Shown here: piece by piece, positions 45,620-58,360 of the stretch
Layout: every line of letters begins with the position of its first letter
Position numbering within the stretch: the stretch's first letter is position 1
DNA from: Polytrichum commune
Lineage: Eukaryota; Streptophyta; Polytrichopsida; Polytrichales; Polytrichaceae
Assembly: GCA_950295325.1 (NCBI GenBank)
Contig: OX485806.1
Location: forward strand, 6,634,001 to 6,698,000
Direction of reading: 5' to 3'
Length of the DNA stretch: 64,000 nucleotides
The notes under the pieces: generated by a model
What the model was told of the DNA's origin: nothing
The model's database searches: none
The model's input: the letters and a program-made list of their open reading frames with translations, nothing else
Position numbers and translations under genes: made by a program

Positions 45620-48161
45620 CTTGGAAGTTGACAACAGGAGGGATCATAGTGCAGGACCTGCAGGGCATGTTGACTATTCAGTCCAATTCATAAAGAAATA
45701 AACTACTGTAGAAAATTTGATGCTTCAATTCACATGATGTGTAGATGATAAAGAAAATTATCTTCAACTCAATGATTGAGTGCAACTTAAAGTACAAGAG
45801 CCTCTACAGTGATATGTTGCCCCATGTTAAATTACTGACATTAAACACTATTATGAATATTTATTAAATACCATAGTAACAAAATATGTGAGACATAGAT
45901 CATCAATTACATAAGGTTCTGATTTGGTCCAATACAAGTTGGGTTCCTGCTCATACTGCTGCAAAGTACCATAACGATGATAGTGGCACAGGATTGACAA
46001 TTATGCCTCGGCCTGAAAGCAAGACTGTAGATGTGCACCAGAATGTAAGTTACATCTTGACCTTGTCCATGCTCAAGGTTTTAAGGTTGAGTTAAAAGCA
46101 CGCATGGCGGTGTTTTTAGATGTTTGACCAATGACAATCGTCATCTAACGGTATGATACTTCACGGGTATCGGAAGGTACCTCCAAGAGTATTCCTATTG
46201 GAAGTATTCTCTTCATTGTCATGACAATATCTATATTGTCAATGGAGGAATTGTAATGATGATAAGTCATAGGTCAAATCCATATGGGTGGACTTTCCTT
46301 TTAATGTCCCAAGCTCCATGCAAGTGTTTCAAATGTAACATTTAAATAATAAAGAGAAGTGCATCAAATCTATTATACATGGAACGGTGGTGCTTTTTGT
46401 ATGTGACTGGGAGATGGTTCTAGCTGTGGGAAAATGTCCCTCAGCTCTCATGCCTGTAATGAACTTTAGCTTGAGTTCAACAATTTCTCGTCATTTTAGG
46501 GAAGTTTATAGAATATACCTCAAATTAAGAAAGAAAAACCGAAAGTTGTCAATAATAACTGGTTAGGCTTGAAACACCAAGATCTCAAGCAATTATGCCC
46601 AAAAATCTCCCTGGACATTGATTTCAATCTAAAGGGAAAGGGGAGGGTGAGTGCATATTATAGAGTTTGAGGTTTACGACATGTTGGGTACTATTTGTTG
46701 TAGTTGATGAAACAACATCCACATTACATTTATTTGTTTATTTAAAAAACCTTGATGGTTTGGGCACAGATGAAGGCCCTGCCCAAGGTTGTCATGTCGT
46801 GAATGTAACTTTGAAATACTTATTATATTCCTCGAGACCTAGAGCTTGACATGCAATAATGAACTGAAGACTGAAATTACTTATTAATTATACTCCTTGA
46901 GATTTGGAGCTTAATATGTAAAACCATACAAATGCATTAAGCAAACGGCATGTTGAGGATTTGACTTTGACTTACTAAGTTCTCTACTTGAAATACGGAG
47001 CTTTATATATATATATATATATATATATGATGTGAAACTTTGTAGATGCAAACTAGCATGTGGAGAATTGGACAGTGCAATTTCAATGAAAGTTGTAGGT
47101 GTCTTCAGATTTGGAGCTTAAGTATCTACCATGTTAAACTCTGCAACTTACAAATTACTATGGTGGAGACTGAAATTATTGGTACATTTAAGTTCTAGAG
47201 CTTGCTTATGTGAAGCCTTACATATGTAAACAAATGGCATGTGGAAAAATTCGATTGCAAAATCATTGAAAGTTGCAATGTCTCAAGATTTGGAGCTTCA
47301 ACACCATGTTAAGCCCCATAGACTACAAATTACTGCAGTGGAAATTGACAATGCCTATTTATATTTGAGATTTGGATCTTAGCATGCACAACATGAGCTT
47401 TATTCTCAAGAAGAGAATCAGAGTATCATTAATAATCATACATGCAAAATGAAAAACCCCATTATATTATTTAAAAAAAAAATCAGGTTTTTTTTTTAAA
47501 TGATAATAGTCACCAAACTGGTGTCCAGTGTGGTTGTCATTAGTGTACCTACATATTAAGATATATTCATACCTACATATTCATACTTAGGGACTTAAGA
47601 GGTTGAGAAATGTCAAACAAATGAGGATATGACATGAAGTGGAAGTTAAATACATCCAAGAATTCAGTGTACTACACTCAGTGACTCATAGTCCATGAAC
47701 ATTAATTCACATAAATCATAACAACCACGCCGTGTCCAACTCTTTGGGATGGAACACATAAGAGCTCAACTATATAATATGATTATGTTTCAGACCTGCA
47801 TGACCCACTTACCACATCCAAAAGCAGTTTTCAAAGATGAAAGATGAAGACACATGATCATCATGATGACATGTTGATTATTAAACCTTTACTCAATGTT
47901 CAATGTTGAACACCAGCAGATATACGAGGCTGACTTTGCTTCATCGAGGCCAATGCTCCATTTTGATACTTAGAATTCAAGGGACCCCATGCAAGCCGCA
48001 AAAACAATGCACGAACTTAAGCTAATAGTTGACCCCCTCGCTCACTGGACATTCCAATCCACTGGGCCCATTCGCATTGAAATTTGAGAGCAACTATATA
48101 CAGAGGTCCAAGTACAAGGTTGTCTACAGTGGAGTCGTCTCCAAGGGGCTTACTGGCAAGC
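45620..48161. other. Intergenic, no gene recognised
   Basis: Contains a (TA)13 run at 47003-47028 and a degenerate recurring block (GATTTGGAGCTTAA.., ACATGTTAAGC.., ACTACAAATTACT) between about 46840 and 47400, suggesting an old local amplification. No coding sequence is supported. Confidence 0.5.
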
Positions 48162-48171
48162 ATACCAAAGG

Positions 48172-49355
48172 GGCAGACGATATGCTACCCCCTACGAGCT
48201 TTTCGGGGGGGGAATATTCTGTCAGGGGGCAGCCCCCGACATTTTTCCTGCACCCGCCCGAAAACTGCTGCCCGCCCGCCCGCCCGATTTCGAAAAAACT
48301 AGTGTACTTGCATTTTTGAAGGCTACTTGTCCACAAATCCCATATTGAGTGCACTTCATTTTCAAGGTCTCAAATCCAATATATATGTTCACTTCCATTG
48401 AGTAAATAAGCAATTGACTAGATTTCATTTTCAAAGTGAAACCGTCAATAAAGCATGTAATTAACTTGGAAGTCAAAAATATTACAAAATCCTCATTACC
48501 GCTGAGGTTATAATTTTTGTCACTTACAATTGAAGGGACTTTGTCATTCTAAAATGAAACTAAAATTTATGATTTATTTTTTTATTTTTTTATAATTTAT
48601 AATATAGTTAATACCTTCTACTATCACAAAGTTTTCATATGCATTTAAACTAGTTAAGTAAGATTGAATGCAACTAAGTCTAATAATTTTTTATTAATCC
48701 TAATTATAGAAACACAAAAGGACACTGTATAGGGTGTAGTACACGGCTTTGGACATTGAGGAACACATAAGCACTGTGAAGAACATGGATGTCATTCATC
48801 GTCCTTCATCGTTTTTCATGTGTCCTTCATCGTCGCGAATATGTTAGACTTAGTTGCATTCAATCTTACTTAACTAGTTTAAATGCATATGAAAACTTTG
48901 TGATAGTAGAAGGTATTAACTATATTATAAATTATAAAAAAATAAAAAAATAAATCATAAATTTTAGTTTCATTTTAGAATGACAAAGTCCCTTCAATTG
49001 TAAGTGACAAAAATTATAACCTCAGCGGTAATGAGGATTTTGTAATATTTTTGACTTCCAAGTTAATTACATGCTTTATTGACGGTTTCACTTTGAAAAT
49101 GAAATCTAGTCAATTGCTTATTTACTCAATGGAAGTGAACATATATATTGGATTTGAGACCTTGAAAATGAAGTGCACTCAATATGGGATTTGTGGACAA
49201 GTAGCCTTCAAAAATGCAAGTACACTAGTTTTTTCGAAATCGGGCGGGCGGGCGGGCAGCAGTTTTCGGGCGGGTGCAGGAAAAATGTCGGGGGCTGCCC
49301 CCTGACAGAATATTCCCCCCCCGAAAAGCTCGTAGGGGGTAGCATATCGTCTGCC
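48172..49355. mobile_element. Fold-back Mutator-like element, 512-bp arms, 10-bp target duplication
   Basis: Perfect 10-bp copies of ATACCAAAGG flank it (48162-48171 and 49356-49365). The arms, 48172-48683 and 48844-49355, are exact inverted copies as far as I can check, with no length difference at several anchor points; a 160-bp loop separates them. The ends read GGCAGACGATATGCTACCCC. Long terminal inverted repeats with a 9-11 bp duplication are typical of Mutator-like elements. No transposase is present. A mirrored 84-codon frame in both arms is not credible as a gene. Each arm contains a (GGGC)4 tract. It lies between the two dirigent copies, and an older relative is at 8741-10800. Confidence 0.93.
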
Positions 49356-49365
49356 ATACCAAAGG

Positions 49366-52300
49366 TTGACATGTATACTATTTTGGTTCTCCAAATGTCA
49401 AACCCAACATCCTTTTAAGTTTTGATACCTAAACTAGTAGACTTTTAAAGATCTGATTGACGGGGTTTGACCTTGAAATTTCTCAACGCCCAAGTGGCAG
49501 TTCCACCTCCCCCACAGTAGCTAAACCTAGTCAAACAGGGCCATTTTAGTACCATCACCTTGGCAAGGCAAATGTGGCCACGTAATTACTAATAATAACC
49601 GGATTGATTTCAACTCCACATCGGAATGAGCATGCGGCTCGAAGTTAATAACTGGTGGGCCGGATTCTCCATGATGAGTGGGTCCCCACTAGCTATAAGG
49701 TTTTGTATGTAGACCCAAAACCGGCACCAGATATAAAATCACAGACCCATTTCTATTTACGGCCCCCCCTCACCCCCCCCCTTTTGCAAATAAATCTGAA
49801 TACAAAGAGTTCTTCAAGTTACACATGTAGTTATCATTTTCAAACATGTTGGAAAAAGAAATGAAGCTTCACACATGTACTAGCTATCATCTTCAAACAT
49901 GTTAAAAAAGAAGAAGAAAAAGGACGAAGGATCATACACGTAGCTATCATTCTCAGACATGCTGGAAAAAGCGATGAAGAAGCACACATGTAATCTTCAC
50001 AGTCGATGTCATTGAGAGAGTGAGTTAAAAGAGTGCGGATTTGGGTTGCTTGAAAAGGGCACACTAATTTTACTCAAGTTTTTGTTTCCCAGTTACCGAA
50101 AATATGTGGACCTATGTTGTGAACATGGGTTGGGAGGATATCTTGCTTTTGGAAATTTATGGCAATTTTAGAACTTGAAATAAAATTTGATTTTTTTTTG
50201 GGTTAAGCATTGTGATCTCAATTTCTAGACCTTTGAAAAATCACTATGGTATCATAATTGTACTACACTTATGCAAAATTGCATGGTAGTAATGGAAATG
50301 GATCTACCTATCTTATCTATTGGTTATGAGGAAGTACACCATTTGAACATATGATATAGGTGTTCGTTTTAAATCACTAACAAATGAAACTTTAAACCCT
50401 TCTAACTTATACACATGGTATGTGAATGATTTGTTCTTTACCGTGTTGGATATAGCATTATTCAACTTTAGACTATAGTTGGGTAAGGCCAAGAACAACT
50501 CTAAGATATACAAGGCTAAAATTCTCCGCAGATTCTGAGGGCAACCTTATTAGCTTGAATCTACGATGTGTGTGCTAAGACAGCAAATGGCTGCCATAAG
50601 TAGACCTGGCCCCAACCCATTAGAAAACCACCTCAATCTGGTGTGACAAAAAATTTCCACCTCATCCAGTCACGTGTGCGAACAATATATGCACCCGATG
50701 ATTAATGAAGTTTATCCTCACTTTTGTTGGTATTGGAACACACTTTAGTGCATATGAATAATGTTATAGAATCCTCTTGATCTTGCAAAGAAAAGAAAAT
50801 GTAGAAATTGGACCATTCTACTGATAGAATGTACTTTCAATGCTTGCTCTATTGGATATAGGTGTGCTTACTTCAGTCCACTTCCTTTTGCCTTTACAAG
50901 TACTTTATCTATGTAAACTGGCTCCTATGATAAGATTTAGTGTTGAAATAGTCAGTACCTAATCACTCTCATCATACTCTGGTGATACTGTGCAAAAAGA
51001 GAACAATTTAATTTTGATTCCATGAATTTGCATCTTGTACATTGTGTCTAGGTATCAAGAAAAATCCTTAGATGGTGGACTTTTCATACCATGTACGAAC
51101 TAGCGTGAGTGTAGAAAGAGTTGTTTATTGGCGCACGTAGTATACATAAAGGATAGATATTATTTTTCTCTAGTGTGTACATTTGAAAAGGCTATTTAAG
51201 ACCTTTGAAGTAAAGGTAGATGTATAAAAGGGGCCCCTAAGGTATAGAGAAAAAATTGACACTAGGTCACGTGTTAGTTCATCCAAATTAAATTTTCATC
51301 AAAATTGAATGATGAAATTTTCATCATTAAATTTGTTGTTATATGGTATTTGTCCCTAATGACTATTGTGTTCATTTTTGTAAGGGTTTGCATTGAGTTC
51401 TAGGTTTTCCCAAAGTGGGTCAAAGTAGACATGTGGTTCATGTAACGGTGAATTTAAATGCAATCATTGTTTTAGCTTTGATGATGTGTGCTTAGGGTCA
51501 GATTATTATGAGTCGTACCCTATGAATGAAAATTTATTCAATAACTTCCTCATTGGAAAGTAAAAATTGATTTTATATGTAATAAAGGCCTATTAATTCA
51601 TGAATTATAATTTTGTATGTAGTGGAGGCACTTATTGCATTACATTCCAAAGCTAAGTATAAATAATGGAGTTCATTTTCTAACCTACAATAAGTACGTA
51701 TACATTTGTTTTCCCTAGATTTCTCATATATGAGGGTTTTTAATTCATATTCACCCATGCAGATCATTTTGGTTCACAATGAAGAGTCCACTCCCTAGGG
51801 CAGAATCATGAAAATAACCCTTCAAACTAACAAGCTATCATTATCTACCAAAAAGTCTCTGAAATAAAATAAAATAAAATAAAATTCATCCCAGTAAATC
51901 CATAACTGCTCATCTAAATGCTAGTTCTTGGCTACAAAACTTGCCAAAACTCTTATGAGGGTAACCAATCACAAGTTACCACCACATAAGTTAAACCTTC
52001 ACTCTGTTCGCATTAAAAATATAGATCTCATCCATGCTGACATAACATGACCCTATTGCATTGGTAAATGGACTTGATCGGCTATGGATGCCTTGACCTT
52101 AATCATTTACAACTTGCATGTTGTTAGGATGCATTGGTCGGGATCTTATAGATTCTCAAGTGAGATTTACTTTGATAGAATAAATATAGCTTTTCAAGGT
52201 CGTACGTGAATCTGTCTTTCCAAATTTTTAGCTCATTTGGTTGATACCACAGACATTCAATAAATACCTCCTAAAAGTGCCTAAGAATCTCGTCTGATTC

Positions 52301-54900
52301 TCTCGTAAAACCAAAAGCTTGACTTGCAAGAATGTTTAAGGGCTAATACGTCATGCATTAGAGATGTCAAAGGGTTGACAAATATGTTCCAATACACCTG
52401 TTCATGGTTTGTAGTGTATTGCACAATGCTATAACGTTTTACTTACAATGAAAGGTAATTACCAAGTAAAATATTTTATGTCCCATAGGTTCAAACAACA
52501 GATTTGATATTTGTTGGTACAAATTGAAACCCAAAGCAGAAAGTTACAGTGTGGAATTTCAAATGATAAATGACATTAAAGAAAATAAACCATGTAGTAT
52601 CTTATCAATTTCCAAGCTCATTATTCAATTTGTAGGCTGCTAGTCAGGGGATAGTCAAAGTCTTCAAAACTCAGCAACAATTGTTTCCTCACGAAGTGTT
52701 GTAGTTTCTTTTCTGTGAACTCTACAATCTTCCTTCTCTTTAACTTGTTGTCATCAAGTTGGTATTAATATTTCAAACTGTTGCCTCTAATCTAGTTAGC
52801 TTGATATGATCATGCGGTGCACAATTAGATAGATTAACATAGTATTTTACAAATTTAAAGGAATTAGTGAGGTGACACAATATTTCACTATTGAACATGG
52901 GCTTAAACCTACACTACTGGGAGGTTATTAGAGACATTGCTCACTTTGAGAGATGGCAAAATGACGTGCAAGGATCTCAAGATCTTTGAAAAGTGAGAGC
53001 TATTTGTACACAAATTGCAGAAGCACATGCAATGGTGCCCATTGCATGCCCCATGATTTCTAGATCACCATTATTTTAGTAAGCATTTAGTTCACTCAAA
53101 AATCGTTGATTAAAGTAGTTCACCTTAATTTCATGGCACTTTATCTAAGCACCCACACTAAAGAAGAGAAAGAGTGTAGTTTCATGACCATTCGTCCATA
53201 CAGATAATGAATGAAAACTCATGCAATTAAAGTTACAATCTATGATGTAGCTTTTGGAGATCATACATGAAATGTGTCACTGATGTGGGACCTGGTTGGC
53301 TTGAACCTGGTTGGCTGAAGTTGCAATTTCCAAGCATACCAACATTCTTCCGTTCCAAGGAAAAAGTGTCTATTAAGAATCTATCTGAATCTCGAGTAAA
53401 ACCTAAACCTTGACTTGTGAAAATCTTAAGGGCTAGTAAGTCACCCTTTGGCATGTCAAAGGGTTGACAAATCTGTTGTCAACACCAGGTACCTATCAAA
53501 ATAGTCCCTAGCTAGCAGAAAGCGTGCCCATCACATTAGCCATCCATGGCAACTTGGCTCTCGCGACTCATGGTGAAGAAATGCATACATAAACTCTTTT
53601 GATTGTCAACCGAAGGTTTTGGTTGCAGTTTTTGAATAATTGAAAATTAAAATTATTCATTGGCTTTGTCTGTAGGACAGAGATTATGCATCAACTTCTT
53701 CGTTTCAAGAGCAAATTTCCTAACCACTTTGTATTCACACTTGGACGTTACTTGTTCCTGTTATTTTTGGTCCACTTTATTTAATGTGGATGTTAGAGAG
53801 AGAGAGAGAGAGACTATAATTGCTCCCTAAAATGCATTCAAAGAAATCTAGTTAACTATAGTTATTTCGGCAGTTCTTGATTATTTGTTTTAAATTTTTT
53901 GGGTCATAAATGGGTAGCTTCAATCCTTGACCCGCATTTGAGAAGAAGGTGCACAAAATCCAAGAAAGATTTGGTATAGTAAATAGCCATGGATTGGCAT
54001 GAGCAAAGTGGACAACTGTAATTGTAGCCTTTCGTAGTAAAGGACAAAGCCTCACGGTTCTACCGTTTTCTTGTTTAATTTCTTGCCGAGTTACAATAGT
54101 CAAATCGCAATGCAAGGTTGTAATGGACAAGTTTCTTCTAGGGAGTCATGTAATGGCTATTTCAATGGTGTGCACTAATCAATGTCCCGGGAGGTTTTTA
54201 GGCATAATGGTCAAAACCCTAGTGTTTCCAAGTCCAACCGGTTTACATTGTTGTGATCTTCCGGGATTTCTTTTTGGATTTGAGGTTTACATCTTAGATA
54301 CTTCTAAAATGATTGGTTACTAATTTTTCCAAAGTCTCGAACTTCAACCGGTTATTTCTCAAACTCAAGTGGAGGCCACACATGCCTAAAACCGGAGGTT
54401 TTCACCAAAAAACCGTCTAAGACCAGAGAGGTGAAACCGGATGTTCTGGAACTTGGGACCGCACCACTACAGGTACAAATGAGCCACCATTTTCATTAGT
54501 GTAATGATACCCCACCTCAATAATGACTACTTTACAAACATACCAAAATACTAATTTTAAACATCTAAGACCTGATGGTGCATTCTTATTAGCTCCCAAA
54601 ATGATGGGCGGTGGTTCCCCCCATCATTTTTCAAGAACTCGCAATCTGGCAGGGAGGCAAACCCCTACTCCCAATTACCAGGTTCAATGAAGACTCAACT
54701 TTTTATTTAGCTCTTGAAATGCTAGGAAGGTGTCATCAGTGGGGGAAACTAACACTTTCGTAGTTTATGTGGCTCCCCCTTCAACCAATTGCTCTGTAAC
54801 TAGCAGTTCGGTTCTCCCTGTTCATGGGCATTAATTAGACTGGGACAAATTGACCCGTACACTGGTTCCTTAAAGGCAAGGGTTTAGGCATCCAACAAGG
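49366..54900. other. Intergenic, no gene recognised
   Basis: Contains a three-copy minisatellite at about 49805-49995 (unit about 65 bp with ACACATGTA.CTATCATTTTC and AACATGTTGGAAAAAG), an (AAAAT)4 run near 51867, a pair of diverged direct repeats (52195-52405 and 53262-53480), and a short GA run near 53796. No ORF resembles a known protein. Confidence 0.5.
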
Positions 54901-55399
54901 ACGAGAGTATGGGTTGGTTTGCCCAAATCCACTAATTAGTTATCTCCATTGGAGCCCTCTACCGAAGCCTCTTCATGTTCCCGACACAAATGTGGAGTTT
55001 CTCTTCACGTTCCACGCCTACTTTTGGGAAATCGCAATAGATTCCCACCAGCGAGCCCTCGTGGGAAGTACTGTAGTGTATGTGCTACCACTTCTAAATG
55101 GGAAAGAAGTCCACCCACATCTTTGGGTATCTCCACAAGGTGCGAAAAGACTTCGCAGTACCCACCTCGGCAGGTACATCCTGTCTTCGGAGGCCATCGA
55201 TCGATCGCTACATAAATACTACCTCGACCCAACAGTTGATACCACCACATCCAATAACTTCAAGTTACAGCACTCACAGCTCTCCTGCACTGAAGTACTC
55301 AGAGCACGTAGCTCATCATGCACTTCGAGCCCTGATCCTGCACCGAACTTCCAGTTTTAGAAATTAGTGCTACTGCGAGCTCATGTGCACCTTGATGAT

Positions 55400-56659
55400 C
55401 GATCTTACACTCCGCACATCTTGTCGCGAATTACTTTTGATCTAGCTTATAAGTTAGTAAGTCTACCACGAGTCACCGAAGCTCGAAGATCCTGCACTCT
55501 TGCTAAACCTTGGACGCCATGGCATCCGGGAGCAGGTCGAGGTTGGCACTCGTTGTGTTTCTCACGACGTTGTTGGCGGCGCACGCGGTTCCCATGCGGG
55601 GTGCACGGGAGAAGCGGGAGGACTGGCACCATAAGCACCCGAAGACGCTCGTGCTGTATGGGCAGGAGCTGCGGGGGTCGCACTCGGACGCCAACTTCCG
55701 GTACATTGTGAACGGGACGTTGGGCATTTTGGCGATCGTGAGCGGGATGCCTTTGACGGCCACGGCCGACGCCAACTCCACCCAGCTCGGTGTGCAGTAC
55801 GGCCAGGTGACGTCGTTCAACGAGATCGTGAACGGGGAGATCTGGCTCTACGGGTCGTTCGACATGCGCATCACCACCAAGCACTACAACGGCACCTTCC
55901 TGCTCCAGGGCTCCTACAACGTCTTCACTGCCAACCGCACCATCGCCATCATCGGCGGCACGGGCGACTTCTACCAGGCCAAAGGCTACGCCATCACGTC
56001 CACGTCCAACATCCAGGACGGCGGCTGCTGCCGGGAGTACTCGGACGCGCTCCGCTACGAGTGCCACTTCACTTACTGATGACCAAGTCACGGAAACCAT
56101 TCATTCTTAATTCTAGTACTCTATAATTCATGTCATCAGCTCCAGCAGCCTTTCACTGTGATCATTAATCAATCTCCATATTTCGCCACGCGTGGCCAAG
56201 AGTTAGTAGCAGCTGCGGATGGAGCTGAATCCGGAGTCGCCACTCACACTAGAATAAAAGAGCACTCAAAATTTGTACAAGTGCCTCCACACTCGTGGAT
56301 TCAATGATCAATATACCAGACATTTTTCCTCCTGTCCACTTCAAGTCACTCTCTCTGTCTCTCTGTCTCTCTGTCTCTCTGTCTATGGACATAGGCCGAT
56401 GGTTGCACAGGGATCTGAAGTTCAGCACCTCTGTTCCGCTATCTAATGTCATCGTAGATTTGCCGATTTCACCTGTGGTACCATCTACCCGGAACCTAGA
56501 TACTGGACAGAGGTGATGAGGCTTAACGTGCTTGTGCATGGTGTCGGCGCCCTTAGCTTTATGTTGAATGCACTGTACTTAATTCACCGTCATTTTTTGA
56601 TTGAGGGCTATTCCATTTTTTTGATTGTTACAGAATTAAACAAGTATGAGGCCAGTGTC
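55400..56659. repeat. Right arm of the inverted dirigent duplication
   Basis: Inverted counterpart of 44203-45510. It covers the dirigent gene and about 580 bp of 3' flank, including a TCTCTCTG tract at about 56346-56386 that is slightly longer than in the left arm. Homology ends at GAGGCCAGTG (56650-56659). Upstream of the gene the arms diverge quickly. Confidence 0.9.
55519..56079 (+). CDS. DIR: Dirigent-like secreted protein, copy 2
   Basis: Single-exon gene for 186 residues, a near-identical twin of the gene at 44783-45343 and transcribed in the opposite direction, so that the two genes point away from each other. It has the same signal peptide (LALVVFLTTLLAAHA with Ala instead of Val), the same four glycosylation sequons, the same GGTGDFYQAKGYA signature and the same C-terminal cysteines; DWHHKHP replaces DWVHKHP. 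The ATG at 55519 has a strong context (GCCATGG). A TATA-like TACATAAATAC near 55209-55219 suggests a leader of about 270 bases. The promoter regions differ between copies, so expression may have diverged while the protein has not. The function would be secreted dirigent activity with unknown substrate. Confidence 0.88.
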   Translation: MASGSRSRLALVVFLTTLLAAHAVPMRGAREKREDWHHKHPKTLVLYGQELRGSHSDANFRYIVNGTLGILAIVSGMPLTATADANSTQLGVQYGQVTSFNEIVNGEIWLYGSFDMRITTKHYNGTFLLQGSYNVFTANRTIAIIGGTGDFYQAKGYAITSTSNIQDGGCCREYSDALRYECHFTY

Positions 56660-56703
56660 TGTACAAGTGAATAGCCCTCAATCAAAAAATGATGGTGAAT
56701 TAG
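56579..56703. repeat. 35-bp hairpin at the duplication breakpoint
   Basis: TTAATTCACCGTCATTTTTT.. at 56579-56613 is repeated in inverted form at 56669-56703 (..AAAAAATGATGGTGAATTAG) with one or two mismatches. The second arm begins 10 bases after homology to the left arm stops. The counterpart at 44 kb has only the first arm. Confidence 0.85.
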
Positions 56704-57270
56704 TGTAGGTAGTTACAAGTCGACTGATTGAATTGACCAAATATTAACGGATGTAAGTTCTAAGATGTAGGGAGACTTGCATGGGAAAATCAATAAGTAT
56801 AGAGGTTTAAGGCATAAGTAACTGATAAGACTATTTCCAAACCCCGGATAGTTTTGGAAAACTTCATATCAAGAATGATTAGAAGTCTCTAACTTCTCTA
56901 GCTGCTTGTTGTGAAGGGCATTAGAAGTCTTGTTGAATGATATGGTTATGTTTGCCAACTATGTCAACTCCCACGAAATGCATACTTCATGAGTTTCATG
57001 CTCAAAACATTACAATATTAGATTGCAGTTTTCAAAACTGAATAGTACACCCATCAAAAAACATGCTGAAAGTCATGATATAAATCTTATATTGCAAAAT
57101 ATCATCCTAGTATATAGCATGTGATGCAAAAGTTTTGTCCAAGGAGGCTTCAAGTTTATCTATTTATTGATGTACGAGAATATTTTGTTGTCCGGGTTTG
57201 TATGTTGTAGGGTGGGGTCAACTGCCTACCTTGCGGTGGGTGGGCTCATGGCTTCTTAACTACCTAGCTA

Positions 57271-57608
57271 CACTAAATAGATAGATTAGTGTTAGATGAA
57301 GATTAGTGTTAGATGCAATAGTTACCTAAAACACTAATTTTCAACTGATATTACAATTAGTGTTTGAATAGGGTTTGAACAAATTATACCTTTTACGAGG
57401 TTCTCATATTCTTCTTCCTTCAATTCTTCATTCCAAGATTTACAAAATATCATCTAACACTAAATGCGCTCATGTAAATATTTAAAGTTACTACTTGGTA
57501 CAAATAGTGTTAGAGTTGACATTTAGTGTTCTAACACTATAGAGACAATTTACATTTAGTGTTTTCATCGACTATTAGTGTTTCCAACACTAATCTACCT
57601 ATTTAGTG
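57271..57608. mobile_element. CACTA-like miniature element
   Basis: Ends are inverted: CACTAAATAGATAGATTAGT at the left and, read inward, CACTAAATAGGTAGATTAGT at the right. The motif ATTAGTGTT or its complement AACACTAAT recurs about ten times inside, like the sub-terminal repeats of CACTA elements. The 3-bp target duplication is not clear, and there is no coding capacity. Confidence 0.6.
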
Positions 57609-58360
57609 TAGTTCTTTCCGTCAAATACAGAGAATATTTCACAGAGGAAGTCGAATCACCAACCACTCTCTTTGAAAATGAGTACCTCTCCACTATCACC
57701 TAGTAGTTTAGGGTCATCTCAAACTTACCCATGGGTATCAAACTTGTCATACCAATTAAATATTAATTTGTGTTGGCTCTATGAAAATCTTTGTATACAC
57801 GAGTAATATTGGGTCAAAATCATTCTATTTATAACGATATGACAACGATTTTACTTAGGCATGAAGGTTCTTGCAAGATACATGTACATAGACCCAAATG
57901 ATATCGAAAACAAAAAATTCTATCAAATACACATATGATAATAGTATCAAAAAATGTGAAAGTTTCATTATATCCAACTTGTATAAAAATAAAATAAAGA
58001 CGGTACCAATTCAACATTAATTTATACCAACCCATATAAGAAGATATTTTGTAACAACATTTACAACATAACATTATTAAGCAACATTTGTGTGTTCATT
58101 CATGTGAGCCCTGAGAATATAACCGTGGGATGCTATGATCAGGGAGAATTGGCAGTTAGTTACAAATGAACTGGTTGAGTTTGAGAAGTAATTGGTTGAA
58201 GTTCACGACTGTAGGAAAATTACTGGTCATTTTAGAGGAATTTATATAATGTACCCCAATATAATAAAGGAAAACCAAAGGATGTCAACATGTAACCAGT
58301 TGGACTTGCAAACACTAGGATCTCAACCAATTATGCCCAAAAATCTCCCCAATCACTGGT

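Noticed and set aside
48222-48476. 84-codon frame present identically in both arms of the fold-back element
   Set aside because: It is identical only because the arms are copies; there is no domain, and the older element at 8.7-10.8 kb does not preserve it.
54914-55360. 148-codon open frame upstream of dirigent copy 2
   Set aside because: It begins at a non-ATG codon, overlaps the likely promoter and leader of the dirigent gene, has no recognisable domain, and is not matched in the left arm.
56249-56539. Small frames in the 3' flank shared by both dirigent arms
   Set aside because: They include the TCTCTG microsatellite, are broken in one arm, and resemble nothing known; the conservation is explained by the duplication.
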